64,000 bases of DNA from Cellulosimicrobium marinum (GCF_020551945.1 NZ_JAJBZH010000001.1:314108-378107), one strand, 5' to 3'; positions 14,964 through 23,550 are shown, numbered from the stretch's first letter. Notes: generated by a model not told the origin, from the sequence alone. A program made the numbers and translations.

Positions 14964-17326
14964 TGCTTCGCCATCGCGATCCGCAGGACCGTCTCCGGGT
15001 CGACGAGGTGGTCGTGCGAGTCGCCGCCCACGTCGAGCTGCACCCAGTGCAGGCGACCCGTGAAGCGGCTCGTGCGGGACGTGTAGTCCGGCGAGACGCA
15101 CGTGCCCGACTCGTAGCCGACGTCCGTCGTCTCGTCGGCGGAGAAGATCATCGGCTGGGTCGCGTCGACCCTCCCCGCGCCGACCTGCTCGCCGTCGTGG
15201 AACAGGGTGACGTCACCGCCCTTGCCCAGCCCGCCGCCGTCGTACGCGAGCTCGGCCCGGAGCTGGTGGCTGCCCGCGGGCACGGGGACGTCCGCACGGA
15301 CGGCGAAGTGGTGGATGCCGAGCACGTTGTACAGGAACGTCAGGCGCCCCTCGTGCACGTACAGGCTCCAGCCGCCGAACCGGCCGCCCTGCGCGAGCAG
15401 CACCCCTGCCAGCCCGGCGTCGGGTGCGTCGACCTGCGCCGTCACCGAGAACGACCGGTTCTTCACGCTGAGGACGCTGTTCTCCGACAGCCGCCCCATG
15501 CCGGGGTAGAACACCTGCCGCGTGCCCCGCAGCAGGGTGGGGCGCCCGGCCATGGACGGCTCGACGCGCTCCGCCGTGCGGTCGTCCATGGGCAGCACGC
15601 CGTACTTCGTCGCCTCGATGAGCCACAGGCGTTGCAGCGCGCGCAGCCGCTCGGGCTGCTCCGCCGCGAGGTCGTGCGCCTGGCTGAAGTCCGACGACCC
15701 GTCGTAGAGCTCCCACACGTCCTCGTCGAACGGCACGAGGTCGCCGCCCACGAGGATCCAGGGCGTGCGGTGCTTCGTCACCGCGCTCCACCCCTTGTGG
15801 TAGATCCCGCGGTTGCCGAACATCTCGAAGTACTGCAGGTCGTGCCGCTCGGGGCTCGTGGCGTCCTCGAACGCGTAGAGCATCGACGTGCCCTCCATGG
15901 GCGACTGCAGCACGCCGTTGACCATGGTCGGCTCGGGGATGCCTGCCGCCTCCAGCACGGTCGGCGCGATGTCGACGACGTGGGTGAACTGCGACCGCAG
16001 CCCCCCGCGCTCCGCGATGCGCCGCGGCCAGTGCACCACCGTCCCGTTGCGCGTCCCGCCCCAGTGCGACGCGACCTGCTTCGTCCACTGCAGGGGCGAG
16101 TTCATGGCCCACGCCCAGCCGACCGCGTAGTGGTTGTACGACGCGGGCGAGCCGAAGTCGTCCATCTTCGACCGCATGAACTCCGGCGTCTCCAGGGCGG
16201 CCATGCCGTTGAAGTTCGCCATCTCGTTGAACGCGCCGTTGACCGTGCCCTCGGCCGACGCCCCGTTGTCCCCGACGATGTAGTACACGAGCGTGTCGTC
16301 GAGGACGCCGAGCTCGTCGAGCGTGTCGACGAACCGCCCGACGTGGTGGTCGGTGTGCTCGAGGAACGCCGCGTACACCTCCATCTGGCGCGCGAGCACG
16401 GGCTTGAGATCGTCGGGCATGTCGTCCCACGCGGGGATCTCGTCGTGACGGGCGGTGAGCTCGGCGTCCTCCGGCACGACCCCGAGCTCCTTCTGCCGGG
16501 CGAACGTCCGCTCGCGCTGGACGTCCCAGCCGTCGTCGAACGCCCCGCGGTACTTCTCGACCCCTTCCGCGGGCACGTGGTGCGGCGCGTGCGTCGCGCC
16601 GGGGGCGAGGTAGACGAAGAAGGGCTTGTCCGGCATGAGGGCCTTCTGCTGGCGCACCCACGCCGTCGCGTGGTCGACCAGGTCCTCGGTGAGGTGGTAG
16701 CCCTCTTCCGGCGTCGCGGGCGGCTCGACGGGGGTCGTCCCCTCGTACAGGGCCGGGTCCCACTGGTTGTTCTCCCCGCCGATGAAGCCGTAGAACGTCT
16801 CGAACCCGCCCCCGCCGGACGGCCACGCGTCGAACGGTCCCATGGGCGACGTCTGCCACACGGGCACCTCGTGGCACTTGCCGAACTGGGCGGTCGAGTA
16901 GCCGTTGAGCTTCAGCGTGAGCGCCAGGGGCGCCTTGGTGTTGGGGCGCAGCGAGCTGTTCCCCGGGGCCGACGTCGCGGTCTCGGTGATGCTGCCCATG
17001 CCCACCGAGTGGTGGTTGCGGCCGGTGAGCAGCGCCTGCCGCGTCGGGGCGCACAGCGCCGTCGTGTGGAAGCGGTTGAAGCGCAGCCCGCCGGCAGCGA
17101 GGCGCTCCGCCGTGGGGGTGCGGCACGGACCGCCGAACGCGCTCGACGCACCGAATCCCACGTCGTCGAGCAGGATCACGACGACGTTCGGCGCGCCCTC
17201 GGGCGGCAGCAGCGGCTCGATCGGGGGGTACGCCGTGTCGGGGTCCCGTGCGTCGTACGTGGTGAGACCGGGCGGCGTGCGGTCGGGGATCGGGAGCATG
17301 GCGCGGGCGTGGGTGTCGGGGCGCAT
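14960..17326 (-). CDS. Type I arylsulfatase (Cys-type, formylglycine-dependent)
   Basis: 788 residues. APNVVVILLDDVGFGASSAFGG carries the metal-binding Asp-Asp pair (54-55), and TTALCAPTRQALLTGRNHH holds the C-x-P-x-R signature. Cys92 would be oxidised to formylglycine by a sulfatase-modifying enzyme, which is not in this window. YYIVGDNGASAEGT and HWGGTRNGTVVHWP supply further metal and sulfate ligands. The last 150 residues (FSVTAQVDAPDAGLAGVLLA, then WSLYVHEGRLTFLYNVLG) form a beta-sandwich domain typical of the large arylsulfatase A-like enzymes that hydrolyse aryl sulfate esters. There is no signal peptide, so it is probably cytoplasmic. A CRP-like site lies about 67 bp upstream, which suggests cAMP/GlxR-type control of sulfur or carbon scavenging. 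Confidence 0.9.
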   Translation of the reverse strand: MRPDTHARAMLPIPDRTPPGLTTYDARDPDTAYPPIEPLLPPEGAPNVVVILLDDVGFGASSAFGGPCRTPTAERLAAGGLRFNRFHTTALCAPTRQALLTGRNHHSVGMGSITETATSAPGNSSLRPNTKAPLALTLKLNGYSTAQFGKCHEVPVWQTSPMGPFDAWPSGGGGFETFYGFIGGENNQWDPALYEGTTPVEPPATPEEGYHLTEDLVDHATAWVRQQKALMPDKPFFVYLAPGATHAPHHVPAEGVEKYRGAFDDGWDVQRERTFARQKELGVVPEDAELTARHDEIPAWDDMPDDLKPVLARQMEVYAAFLEHTDHHVGRFVDTLDELGVLDDTLVYYIVGDNGASAEGTVNGAFNEMANFNGMAALETPEFMRSKMDDFGSPASYNHYAVGWAWAMNSPLQWTKQVASHWGGTRNGTVVHWPRRIAERGGLRSQFTHVVDIAPTVLEAAGIPEPTMVNGVLQSPMEGTSMLYAFEDATSPERHDLQYFEMFGNRGIYHKGWSAVTKHRTPWILVGGDLVPFDEDVWELYDGSSDFSQAHDLAAEQPERLRALQRLWLIEATKYGVLPMDDRTAERVEPSMAGRPTLLRGTRQVFYPGMGRLSENSVLSVKNRSFSVTAQVDAPDAGLAGVLLAQGGRFGGWSLYVHEGRLTFLYNVLGIHHFAVRADVPVPAGSHQLRAELAYDGGGLGKGGDVTLFHDGEQVGAGRVDATQPMIFSADETTDVGYESGTCVSPDYTSRTSRFTGRLHWVQLDVGGDSHDHLVDPETVLRIAMAKQ

Positions 17327-17392
17327 CGAGCCTCCTGGGGCCGGTCGCGGCCGGCGGGCCGCGTTCGCGTCGGGTCACGGTCGGCACATCAC

Positions 17393-17408
17393 TGTGATCT
17401 GTATCACG
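17393..17408. promoter_or_regulatory. CRP/GlxR-like binding site upstream of the arylsulfatase gene
   Basis: TGTGA-TCTGTA-TCACG matches the TGTGA-N6-TCACA consensus of CRP/GlxR-type regulators at nine of ten positions. It is centred about 75 bp before the start at 17326. Confidence 0.6.
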
Positions 17409-17477
17409 GCGTAAGGGGTGCGGCGACCGGGACCTCGGCGAGCGGGAGATCGCGCCGTCCGCGCGACCCGACGCCGC

Positions 17478-17978
17478 TCAGTGCAGCAGCACCTTGAGCA
17501 GGATCACGACGAGCCCGAAACCCGCCGCGACGCACGTCTCGCCCACGAGCCTCCAGCCGCGGTCGCCCGCCCGTGCTGCCGCGTACGCTCCGGTCCCGGC
17601 GAGCACGGCGACGGTGAACCACAGCGCCACGAACGCCGCCCCGGGGACGTCGATCCCCAGCGCGCGCGCGCCGATGAACACGAGGATCGGGGGGACGCTG
17701 CCCACGAGCACGCCCGTGTTCGTCCGCAGCGCCTCGGCCAGTCGCTGGCCCGTCGAGTGCTCCGGGTCCGTGAACCGGCCGCCCACCGCGTCGACGTAGA
17801 CGTGCGCGAGCCAGTAGATCGCCGCGACCACGGCGGCACCGATCGCCACGCGGTCGCCCGTCTGCGCGTGCGTGCTGCTCACCGCGAGCACCGACCCCGT
17901 GACGACCGCCCCGTACAGCAGCTCGGGCGCGGCGCGCGAGTGCACGTGGCGTCGCAACGACTTCGGCATCTCGGCCAT
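17478..17978 (-). CDS. Small integral membrane protein of unknown function
   Basis: 166 residues from ATG 17978, with GAGGAG six bases upstream. Four to five hydrophobic helices are visible: [80 protein letters not shown] and [20 protein letters not shown]. The pattern [20 protein letters not shown] is seen in many actinobacterial uncharacterised membrane proteins. No ligand or catalytic motif. It is divergent from msrB. Confidence 0.65.
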   Translation of the reverse strand: MAEMPKSLRRHVHSRAAPELLYGAVVTGSVLAVSSTHAQTGDRVAIGAAVVAAIYWLAHVYVDAVGGRFTDPEHSTGQRLAEALRTNTGVLVGSVPPILVFIGARALGIDVPGAAFVALWFTVAVLAGTGAYAAARAGDRGWRLVGETCVAAGFGLVVILLKVLLH

Positions 17979-18093
17979 GGCGCTCCTCGCGGTCCTCGCC
18001 CCTCGCGCCCCATCATGCTCGGCCCGACGGTCGACCGCCACGGGGCCGGAACACGCCGGGCGCCGGCGTGGTTGCTCACGTCGGAGGTGGATC

Positions 18094-18555
18094 ATGACCG
18101 ACAAGACCCACGAGAGCACCCAGCCGAGCACCCCGCAGAGCGTCCCCGAGGCCGGCGCCTACGCGGTGACCAAGACGGACGCGCAGTGGCGCGCCGAGCT
18201 GTCGCCCCAGGAGTACGCCGTGCTGCGGCACGCCGGCACGGAGCGCGCCTGGACCGGTGAGCTGCTCGACGAGAGGCGCACGGGCGTCTACGCGTGTCGT
18301 GCGTGCGGCAACGAGCTCTTCCGGTCCGACACGAAGTTCGACTCCCACTGCGGGTGGCCGAGCTTCTTCAGCCCCCTGGCGGGCGACCGTGTCGAGCTGC
18401 TGACCGACCGCAGCCACGGCATGGTGCGCACCGAGGTGCGCTGCGCACGCTGTGGTTCGCACCTGGGCCACGTGTTCGACGACGCCCCGCAGACCCCGAC
18501 GGGCGACCGGTTCTGCATGAACTCGGTCAGCCTGACGTTCGAGCCGGCCCAGTAG
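18094..18555 (+). CDS. msrB: Peptide-methionine (R)-S-oxide reductase MsrB
   Basis: 153 residues, ATG at 18094 with TCGGAGG upstream. Zinc is held by CRAC and CARC pairs. [25 protein letters not shown] and the catalytic cysteine in [10 protein letters not shown] are the MsrB signatures. It reduces the R-epimer of methionine sulfoxide in proteins in the cytoplasm, using thioredoxin or mycothiol/mycoredoxin for recycling. An N-terminal 28-residue polar extension precedes the domain. A MarR-type gene lies convergent 21 bp downstream. Confidence 0.93.
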   Translation: MTDKTHESTQPSTPQSVPEAGAYAVTKTDAQWRAELSPQEYAVLRHAGTERAWTGELLDERRTGVYACRACGNELFRSDTKFDSHCGWPSFFSPLAGDRVELLTDRSHGMVRTEVRCARCGSHLGHVFDDAPQTPTGDRFCMNSVSLTFEPAQ

Positions 18556-18576
18556 TCCGGACCGGCCGACGAGAGG

Positions 18577-19068
18577 TCACCGCGCGGCGTTCCACCGCAC
18601 GACGTCGTCGGAGTAGCGGTGGAGCAGGGTGGCGAGCTGCGCGACGTCGCGCTCGTCCCACCCGTCGAGCGCCTCGGTGATCGACTGGACGCGGCCGACG
18701 TGCGCGGCCTGGAGGCGGGCGGCGCCGTCGGCCGTGAGGGTGATGCGCTGCCCGCGCGAGTCGTCCGGGTCGACCTCGCGGGCGACGAGCCCGAGCCCGT
18801 GGAGGCGGCTGAGCTGGCGCGAGATGGTCGCGCGCCCGACGCCGAAGTGGGCCGCGAGCTCCGACCCCCGGACGCCGGGGTGGTCGGCGACGTGCGCGAG
18901 GAGGGGGTAGGCGCTCGCGTCGAGGTCGGGGTGGATGCGGCGTGCCATGGACCCGGCGACCGCGCCGGCGCGGCGCAGCATGATGCGGAGCTCGCGTTCG
19001 AGGTCGACGTACGCGGCGTCGGGCGCGGGCGTCGGTGCGGGCTGCGGGGCGGGGGTCTCGTGGGGCAC
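18577..19068 (-). CDS. MarR-family transcriptional regulator
   Basis: 163 residues if the GTG at 19068 is used. A Pro/Ala-rich leader is followed by DLERELRIMLRRAGAVAGSMARR, the dimerisation helix. The winged HTH comes next, GVRGSELAAHFGVGRATISRQLSRLHGLGL, with the wing REVDPDDSRGQRITLTADG that ends in the typical DDSRG turn. An upstream in-frame GTG at 19104 would run through the GGGTCACG dyad at 19098-19115, so the shorter form was preferred. Two dyads immediately upstream suggest autoregulation. The ligand is unknown; linkage to msrB and the DHA2 exporter hints at oxidant or drug sensing. Confidence 0.8.
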   Translation of the reverse strand: MPHETPAPQPAPTPAPDAAYVDLERELRIMLRRAGAVAGSMARRIHPDLDASAYPLLAHVADHPGVRGSELAAHFGVGRATISRQLSRLHGLGLVAREVDPDDSRGQRITLTADGAARLQAAHVGRVQSITEALDGWDERDVAQLATLLHRYSDDVVRWNAAR

Positions 19069-19097
19069 AGGCCCATCATGGCGCCCCGCACGCCGAC

Positions 19098-19131
19098 GGG
19101 TCACGCCCGTGACCCAAACGTCACCCGTGAC
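19098..19131. promoter_or_regulatory. Tandem dyads upstream of the MarR gene, candidate operator
   Basis: GGGTCACG-CC-CGTGACCC (19098-19115) is a perfect 8+2+8 dyad, followed by GTCAC-CC-GTGAC (19120-19131). Both share the GTCAC-N2-4-GTGAC core and are 30-60 bp before the start at 19068, the position for MarR autorepression. Confidence 0.6.
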
Positions 19132-19137
19132 AGGGTG

Positions 19138-19215
19138 CCCCGTCCGCTGAGTGCGGGAGATCTGTCGTCCCGAATCGATTCGGGACGACAGATCTCCCGC
19201 ACTCAGCGGACGGGG
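19138..19215. repeat. 78-bp perfect palindrome (39-bp arms, no spacer)
   Basis: Bases 19138-19176 are the exact reverse complement of 19177-19215; the centre is GAATC/GATTC. It begins 12 bp beyond the stop of the DHA2 exporter gene (19228) and would form a very long mRNA hairpin, so it can act as the terminator of that gene, or be a recombination or mobile-element scar. It lies 70 bp upstream of the MarR gene start. Confidence 0.9.
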
Positions 19216-19227
19216 GGCGCCGCCGGG

Positions 19228-20928
19228 TCAGCGGGTGCGGGCCGCCGGGTCGTCGACGACGCCGCCCGGGGCGAGGGCGTCGACGAGGGTCGACTCCGTC
19301 TCCTCGGCCAGGGTGATGCGACCGGGGGTGGTGTCGACGGGGGCGTCGTCGGGGTCGGCGGTGCGTGCCGCCTCCTGCTCGAGGCGCTCCTGCAGACCCG
19401 TCTTCGTGCCGAGCGGGACCTCCTTGAGGAAGGACACCGCGACGAGGGCGACGAGCGCGAGCGGGACCGCGACGAGGAAGATCTCCGCGATGCCGTCGCC
19501 GTACGACCGCTCGACGAGGTCCCGGACCGGCGCGGGGAGCGTCGCGACGTCGGGCACGGCGCTGCTGCCACCCATGGAGTCGGCGGGGACGCCGAGTCCT
19601 TCCAGGCCCGACCGGATCGAGGTGGACACCTTCGACGCGAGGACCGCCCCGAGCACCGAGACGCCGATCGCGCCGCCGAGCGTGCGGAAGAACGCGACGG
19701 TGGACGACCCGGCGCCCATCTCCGCGACCGCGAGCGTGTTCTGCACCGCGAGGACGAGGTTCTGCATGAGCATGCCCATGGACGTGCCGAGCAGGAACAG
19801 GTAGAGGCTCACGAGCACGAAGCTCGTGTGGTAGTCGATCGTCGACAGCGCGAGGAGCGACACGGTGAGCAGCGCCGCGCCGCCGACCATGATCGCCTTG
19901 TACCGGCCGAAGCGCGTGATGAGCTGGCCGAACAGGGTCGACGCGACGAACGTCCCGATGATCATGGGGATGGTCAGCAGCCCGGACTCGGTCGGCGTCT
20001 TCCCCCGGGCGACCTGCATGTACTGGCTGAGGAAGACGGCGGTGCCGAACATCGCGACGCCGACGGCGACGGACGCGACGACGGCGAGGACGAACGTGCG
20101 GTTGCGGAAGAGGTGGAGCGGGATGATCGGCTCCGCGGCGACACGCTCGACGAGCACGGCCGCGACGAGCGCCGCGACGGCCCCGCCGACCATGACGTAC
20201 GTCTGCCAGGAGAGCCAGTCGAAGTTCTGGCCGGCGAACGTCACCCAGAGCAGCAGCGTCGCGACGCCGACGCTGATGAGGCCCGCGCCCCAGTAGTCGA
20301 TCCGCACGACGCGGCGCGCCACCGTGGGCAGGTGCAGCGTGCGCTGCAGGACGACGATGGCGGCGATGGCGAACGGCAGCCCGACGAAGAAGTTGAGGCG
20401 CCAGCTCACGGTGTCGGTGAGGACGCCGCCGAGCAGGGGGCCGCCGATCTGGCTGACGGCCATGATCCCGCCCATGAGGCCCATGAACTTGCCGCGCTCG
20501 CGCGGGGAGATGATGTCGGTGACCAGGACGGTGGCGAGCGCCATGAGGCCGCCCGCGCCGAGTCCCTGGAACGCGCGGAAGGTGATGAGCGTGCCGACGT
20601 TCTGCGAGAGGCCGGCGAGCGCGGAGGAGACGACGGCGACGACGAGCGCCACCTGGATGAGGACCTTGCGGTCGGTGAGGTCGGCGAGCTTGCCCCAGAT
20701 CGGGGTGGAGATGCACATCGCGAGCAGGGTCGAGGTGACGACCCACGTGTAGGACGCCTGCGAGCCGTCGAGGTCGCTGACGATCTTGGGCAGCGAGCTC
20801 GACACGATGGAGCTCGCGAGGATCGCGACGAACATGCCGAGGAGGATGCCGGAGAGGGACTCCAGCACCTCGCGGCGCGTCATGGTGGGCGCGACGTCGG
20901 GTGGCGTCGCCGGGGTGGCGGTGGTCAT
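19228..20928 (-). CDS. MFS drug exporter, DHA2 (EmrB/QacA, 14-helix) family
   Basis: 566 residues. LLGMFVAILASSIVSSSLPKI is helix 1 with the D/E-less DHA2 pattern, and TSTLLAMCISTPIWGKLADLTDRK holds motif A (GKLADLTDRK). GLGAGGLMALATVLVTD (motif B region) and GLMGGIMAVSQIGGPLLGGV (motif C, the antiporter motif) follow. Fourteen hydrophobic segments are present, with a long cytoplasmic C-terminal tail. It should export hydrophobic or cationic drugs with protons. It is downstream of a MarR gene on the same strand (93 bp gap containing a hairpin), so the regulator at 21022-21549 probably controls it. SD AGGAG precedes the ATG. Confidence 0.88.
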   Translation of the reverse strand: MTTATPATPPDVAPTMTRREVLESLSGILLGMFVAILASSIVSSSLPKIVSDLDGSQASYTWVVTSTLLAMCISTPIWGKLADLTDRKVLIQVALVVAVVSSALAGLSQNVGTLITFRAFQGLGAGGLMALATVLVTDIISPRERGKFMGLMGGIMAVSQIGGPLLGGVLTDTVSWRLNFFVGLPFAIAAIVVLQRTLHLPTVARRVVRIDYWGAGLISVGVATLLLWVTFAGQNFDWLSWQTYVMVGGAVAALVAAVLVERVAAEPIIPLHLFRNRTFVLAVVASVAVGVAMFGTAVFLSQYMQVARGKTPTESGLLTIPMIIGTFVASTLFGQLITRFGRYKAIMVGGAALLTVSLLALSTIDYHTSFVLVSLYLFLLGTSMGMLMQNLVLAVQNTLAVAEMGAGSSTVAFFRTLGGAIGVSVLGAVLASKVSTSIRSGLEGLGVPADSMGGSSAVPDVATLPAPVRDLVERSYGDGIAEIFLVAVPLALVALVAVSFLKEVPLGTKTGLQERLEQEAARTADPDDAPVDTTPGRITLAEETESTLVDALAPGGVVDDPAARTR

Positions 20929-20988
20929 GAGGGGGCTCCTCGGGGAGAGGCGGTCAGGAGGTCGGGCGCGGCGCTGCGCGGTGGGGCT

Positions 20989-21014
20989 GCCCGACGGCGT
21001 GGGGGTCGTCGGGC
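20989..21014 (-). terminator. Hairpin between the MarR and exporter genes
   Basis: GCCCGACG (20989-20996) pairs with CGTCGGGC (21007-21014) over a 10-base loop. It may attenuate read-through from marR into the exporter gene. Confidence 0.45.
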
Positions 21015-21021
21015 GCGACGG

Positions 21022-21549
21022 TCACCCGGTCGTGGCGGGGGTCGGGGCGGGGAGCGGCGCGGGGAGGGCGTGCGCGGCGGTGACCGCGGCGGTCACGCGC
21101 TCGATCTGCTCGGTGGCGGCGTGGATCTCGGTGGGCGTCCAGTCCGCGAACACCTCGGCGCCCATGGCCTCGACGAGCGCGCCCGAGTGGCGCACGACCT
21201 CGCGCCCGGCGTCGGTGAGCTCGACGGTGCGGGCGCGGCGGTCGTCGTCGTCGACCGTGCGGTGGGCGAGGCCGGCGTCGACGAGGTGGCTCACCTGACG
21301 GCTCGCGACGGACAGGTCGACGCGCAGGCGGCCGGCGACGTCGCCGAGCTGGACGGTGCCGCAGCGGTCGAGCATGCGCAGGACGCCGAGGGCGGCGCGG
21401 GGGACGTCGAGCTCGCGGGCGAGCCGCGCCGCGCTCTCCTTCTGCACCCGGGCGAGGTCGTCGAGCGCGCGGACGAGCGCGGTGGTCGGGGTGCGGCCGG
21501 GGGAGGCGGGGGGCGCGTCGTCGGGCACGAGGGTGGGGGTGACGGGCAC
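21022..21549 (-). CDS. MarR-family regulator of the DHA2 exporter
   Basis: 175 residues from GTG 21549, preceded by AAGGAG at six bases, better than the longer alternative from 21603 which would run over the dyads. TTALVRALDDLARVQKESAARLAREL is the dimer helix; VQLGDVAGRLRVDLSVASRQVSHLVDAGLAHR is the recognition HTH; DDDDRRARTVELTDAGREV is the wing. It lies first in an apparent two-gene operon with the exporter. Two TTGC-N5-GCAA dyads in its promoter suggest autorepression relieved by a drug-like ligand. Confidence 0.85.
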   Translation of the reverse strand: MPVTPTLVPDDAPPASPGRTPTTALVRALDDLARVQKESAARLARELDVPRAALGVLRMLDRCGTVQLGDVAGRLRVDLSVASRQVSHLVDAGLAHRTVDDDDRRARTVELTDAGREVVRHSGALVEAMGAEVFADWTPTEIHAATEQIERVTAAVTAAHALPAPLPAPTPATTG

Positions 21550-21562
21550 GGGAACTCCTTGG

Positions 21563-21604
21563 TTGCTGCAGGCAAGAGTACGCCCGCAAGTTGCTTGTAG
21601 CAAC
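21563..21604. promoter_or_regulatory. Two TTGC-N5-GCAA dyads, likely MarR operators
   Basis: TTGCTGCAGGCAA (21563-21575) and GTTGCTTGTAGCAAC (21590-21604) lie directly upstream of the GTG at 21549 on the minus strand, spaced 28 bp, nearly three helical turns. Typical for a MarR dimer covering its own promoter. Confidence 0.65.
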
Positions 21605-21710
21605 CATCTGGACGTGTCGCCTCACCAACCCTCGTCGAGCGGGACCACGGCCCCGTTGCTAGCCTCCCGCCACGCCCCCCGTCCGAGGGGGCCCGTTTCG
21701 AGGGAGAGAC

Positions 21711-22046
21711 ATGAGACGTCGACTGATCTCGAGCCTGCTGGCCGCCATGATGGCGGTCGGAGGGATGGTCGTGGCCGCGCCGGCCAGCCAGGCCGCCCAG
21801 CCCTGCGGCATGTCGCAGGTGAAGCACACGTCGTGGACCTACGTCGCGAGCAACCGCATCTACCGCCAGACCCCGTACACCACGTACTTCCGCAACTGCT
21901 CCTCCGTCACCGTGAAGAAGCGGCTCGACATCGCCCTGGGCTTCGACCTCGCGTGCCAGACCGTCACCCCGTACGCCACGGTCTCCTGGTACTGGGTGAA
22001 GAACAGCGCCAACCCCTCCTACATCCGGGGCGTCACGAGCTGCTGA
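21711..22046 (+). CDS. Small secreted protein of unknown function
   Basis: 111 residues. A signal peptide (MRRRLISSLLAAMMAVGGMV, with AAPASQA^AQ as the likely cleavage site) leaves a mature domain of about 80 residues with four cysteines (QPCGM, RNCSS, DLACQ, TSC) that can form two disulfides. It is rich in Tyr and Trp (WYWVKNSANPSYIRG). No family recognised; similar short tyrosine-rich Cys proteins are exported by many actinomycetes. GAGGGAGAG precedes the ATG. It is monocistronic, ended by a 15-bp-stem hairpin. Confidence 0.7.
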   Translation: MRRRLISSLLAAMMAVGGMVVAAPASQAAQPCGMSQVKHTSWTYVASNRIYRQTPYTTYFRNCSSVTVKKRLDIALGFDLACQTVTPYATVSWYWVKNSANPSYIRGVTSC

Positions 22047-22050
22047 CCCG

Positions 22051-22089
22051 GTGCCCGCGCGGCGGCACCGGTTCCCGCCGCGCGGGCAC
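22051..22089. terminator. Perfect 15-bp-stem hairpin between convergent genes
   Basis: GTGCCCGCGCGGCGG (22051-22065) and its exact reverse complement (22075-22089) with a 9-base loop, 5 bp after one stop and 7 bp before the other. Bidirectional terminator. Confidence 0.85.
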
Positions 22090-22095
22090 GTCCCG

Positions 22096-23550
22096 TCAGG
22101 ACGACGCCCGCGACCGGGACTCGTTGCCCATGTCCTCCAGCTCGATCCCCTTCGTCTCCGGGACCTTGCCGAGGACGAACACGAACGACAGCGCCGCGAA
22201 GACCGCGAAGGCGAGGTACGGGACGGACGCCCCGAAGGCGTCGAGCAGCGGCTTGAACGCGATGGTCACGGTGAAGTTCGCGAGCCACTGCGCCATCGCC
22301 GCGACGCCCAGCGCCGCAGCGCGGATGCGGTTGGGGAACATCTCGCCGAGCAGCACCCACACGAGCGGTCCCCACGACGCACCGAAGAACACGACGAACG
22401 CGTTCGCTGCCACCAGCGCCACCGGTCCCCACGGGTCCGGGAGCGAGACGTCGTCGCCCGTGCCGCTCGCGAAGGTGAACGCCAGCGCCATGAGCGCCAG
22501 GGACACGGTCATGCCCGCGGACCCGATGAGCAGGATGGGGCGTCGACCCACACGGTCGACGAGCGCGATCGCGATGAACGTCACCGCGACGTTGGTCACC
22601 GCCGTGATGGTCGAGAAGAGGAACGACTGGCTCTCGTCGAAGCCCACCGACTGCCAGAGGGTCGTCGAGTAGTAGAAGATCGCGTTGATCCCGACGAACT
22701 GCTGGAAGATCGACAGGATGATGCCGACCCAGACGATCGGCTTGAGCCCGAAGCGCGGGCCACGCAGCGTGCCCTCCGCCGCGTTGCGCTCGTCGATCGC
22801 GATGGACCGGTGGATCTGCGCGATGCGGTCGTCGACGTCCTCGTCGGGGCCCAGGACAGACGCCAGCACGGAGCGCGCCTCGTCGTCCCGGCCCTTCGCC
22901 ACGAGGTAGCGCGGCGACTCCGGGATACGCGCGGCGAGCAGGCCGTAGACCGCGGCCGGCACGACGCACACGAGGAACATCCAGCGCCACGCCTCCCAGC
23001 CCAGCCACAGCTCGTTCGCCGCACCGCCGGCCGACTCCGCGAGGAGCTGGTCCGAGAGCAGCGCGGCGAAGATGCCGACCGTGATCGCGAGCTGCTGCAG
23101 AGAGCCGAGGCGGCCGCGCAGGCGGGCCGGGGCGATCTCCGCGATGTACGCCGGGGCGATGACCGACGCGATGCCGATGCCGACCCCCGCCATGAAGCGC
23201 CACACCGCGAGGTCGACGGCGGACCACGCGATCGCGGACAGGATCGACGAGACGAAGAACAGCACCGCCCCGAGCACCATCACGCGCGTGCGCCCCCAGC
23301 GGTCGGCGAGCTTGCCGCCCGACCACGCCCCGAGCGCGCACCCGAGCAGGGCGATCGCGACCACGAGGCCGGTCACGCCCGAGCTCAGCTCGAACTGGCC
23401 CTCGATCGCCTCGACCGCACCGTTGATGACGGACGAGTCGAACCCGAAGAGGAAGCCGCCGACCGCGGCCGCGAAGGCGAGACCGATCGCCTTGCGTTGC
23501 GCGTCCTTCGCGGTGGCTGTCGGCTGACCTGCGGCGTCGCTGCTGGACAT
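22096..23550 (-). CDS. MFS sugar porter (SP family)
   Basis: 484 residues from ATG 23550 with GAGGGGAT upstream. GFLFGFDSSVINGAVEAI is the SP-family first helix, GGKLADRWGRTRVM motif A, and RIPESPRYLVAKGR the central PESPR motif. FQQFVGINAIFYYSTTLW is the QQxxGxNxxxYY sugar-binding helix 7. LVDRVGRRPILLIG repeats motif A, and KVPETKGIELEDM is the PETKG end. It is a proton-coupled or facilitative monosaccharide/polyol importer; the sugar is not clear. No sugar kinase or regulator is adjacent. Confidence 0.92.
   Translation of the reverse strand: MSSSDAAGQPTATAKDAQRKAIGLAFAAAVGGFLFGFDSSVINGAVEAIEGQFELSSGVTGLVVAIALLGCALGAWSGGKLADRWGRTRVMVLGAVLFFVSSILSAIAWSAVDLAVWRFMAGVGIGIASVIAPAYIAEIAPARLRGRLGSLQQLAITVGIFAALLSDQLLAESAGGAANELWLGWEAWRWMFLVCVVPAAVYGLLAARIPESPRYLVAKGRDDEARSVLASVLGPDEDVDDRIAQIHRSIAIDERNAAEGTLRGPRFGLKPIVWVGIILSIFQQFVGINAIFYYSTTLWQSVGFDESQSFLFSTITAVTNVAVTFIAIALVDRVGRRPILLIGSAGMTVSLALMALAFTFASGTGDDVSLPDPWGPVALVAANAFVVFFGASWGPLVWVLLGEMFPNRIRAAALGVAAMAQWLANFTVTIAFKPLLDAFGASVPYLAFAVFAALSFVFVLGKVPETKGIELEDMGNESRSRASS

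Noticed and set aside
15008-17497. 829-codon open frame antisense to the arylsulfatase gene
   Set aside because: Composition is Arg/Ala/Val-rich with no motif; the opposite strand encodes a full, motif-complete sulfatase. It is a GC-rich shadow frame.
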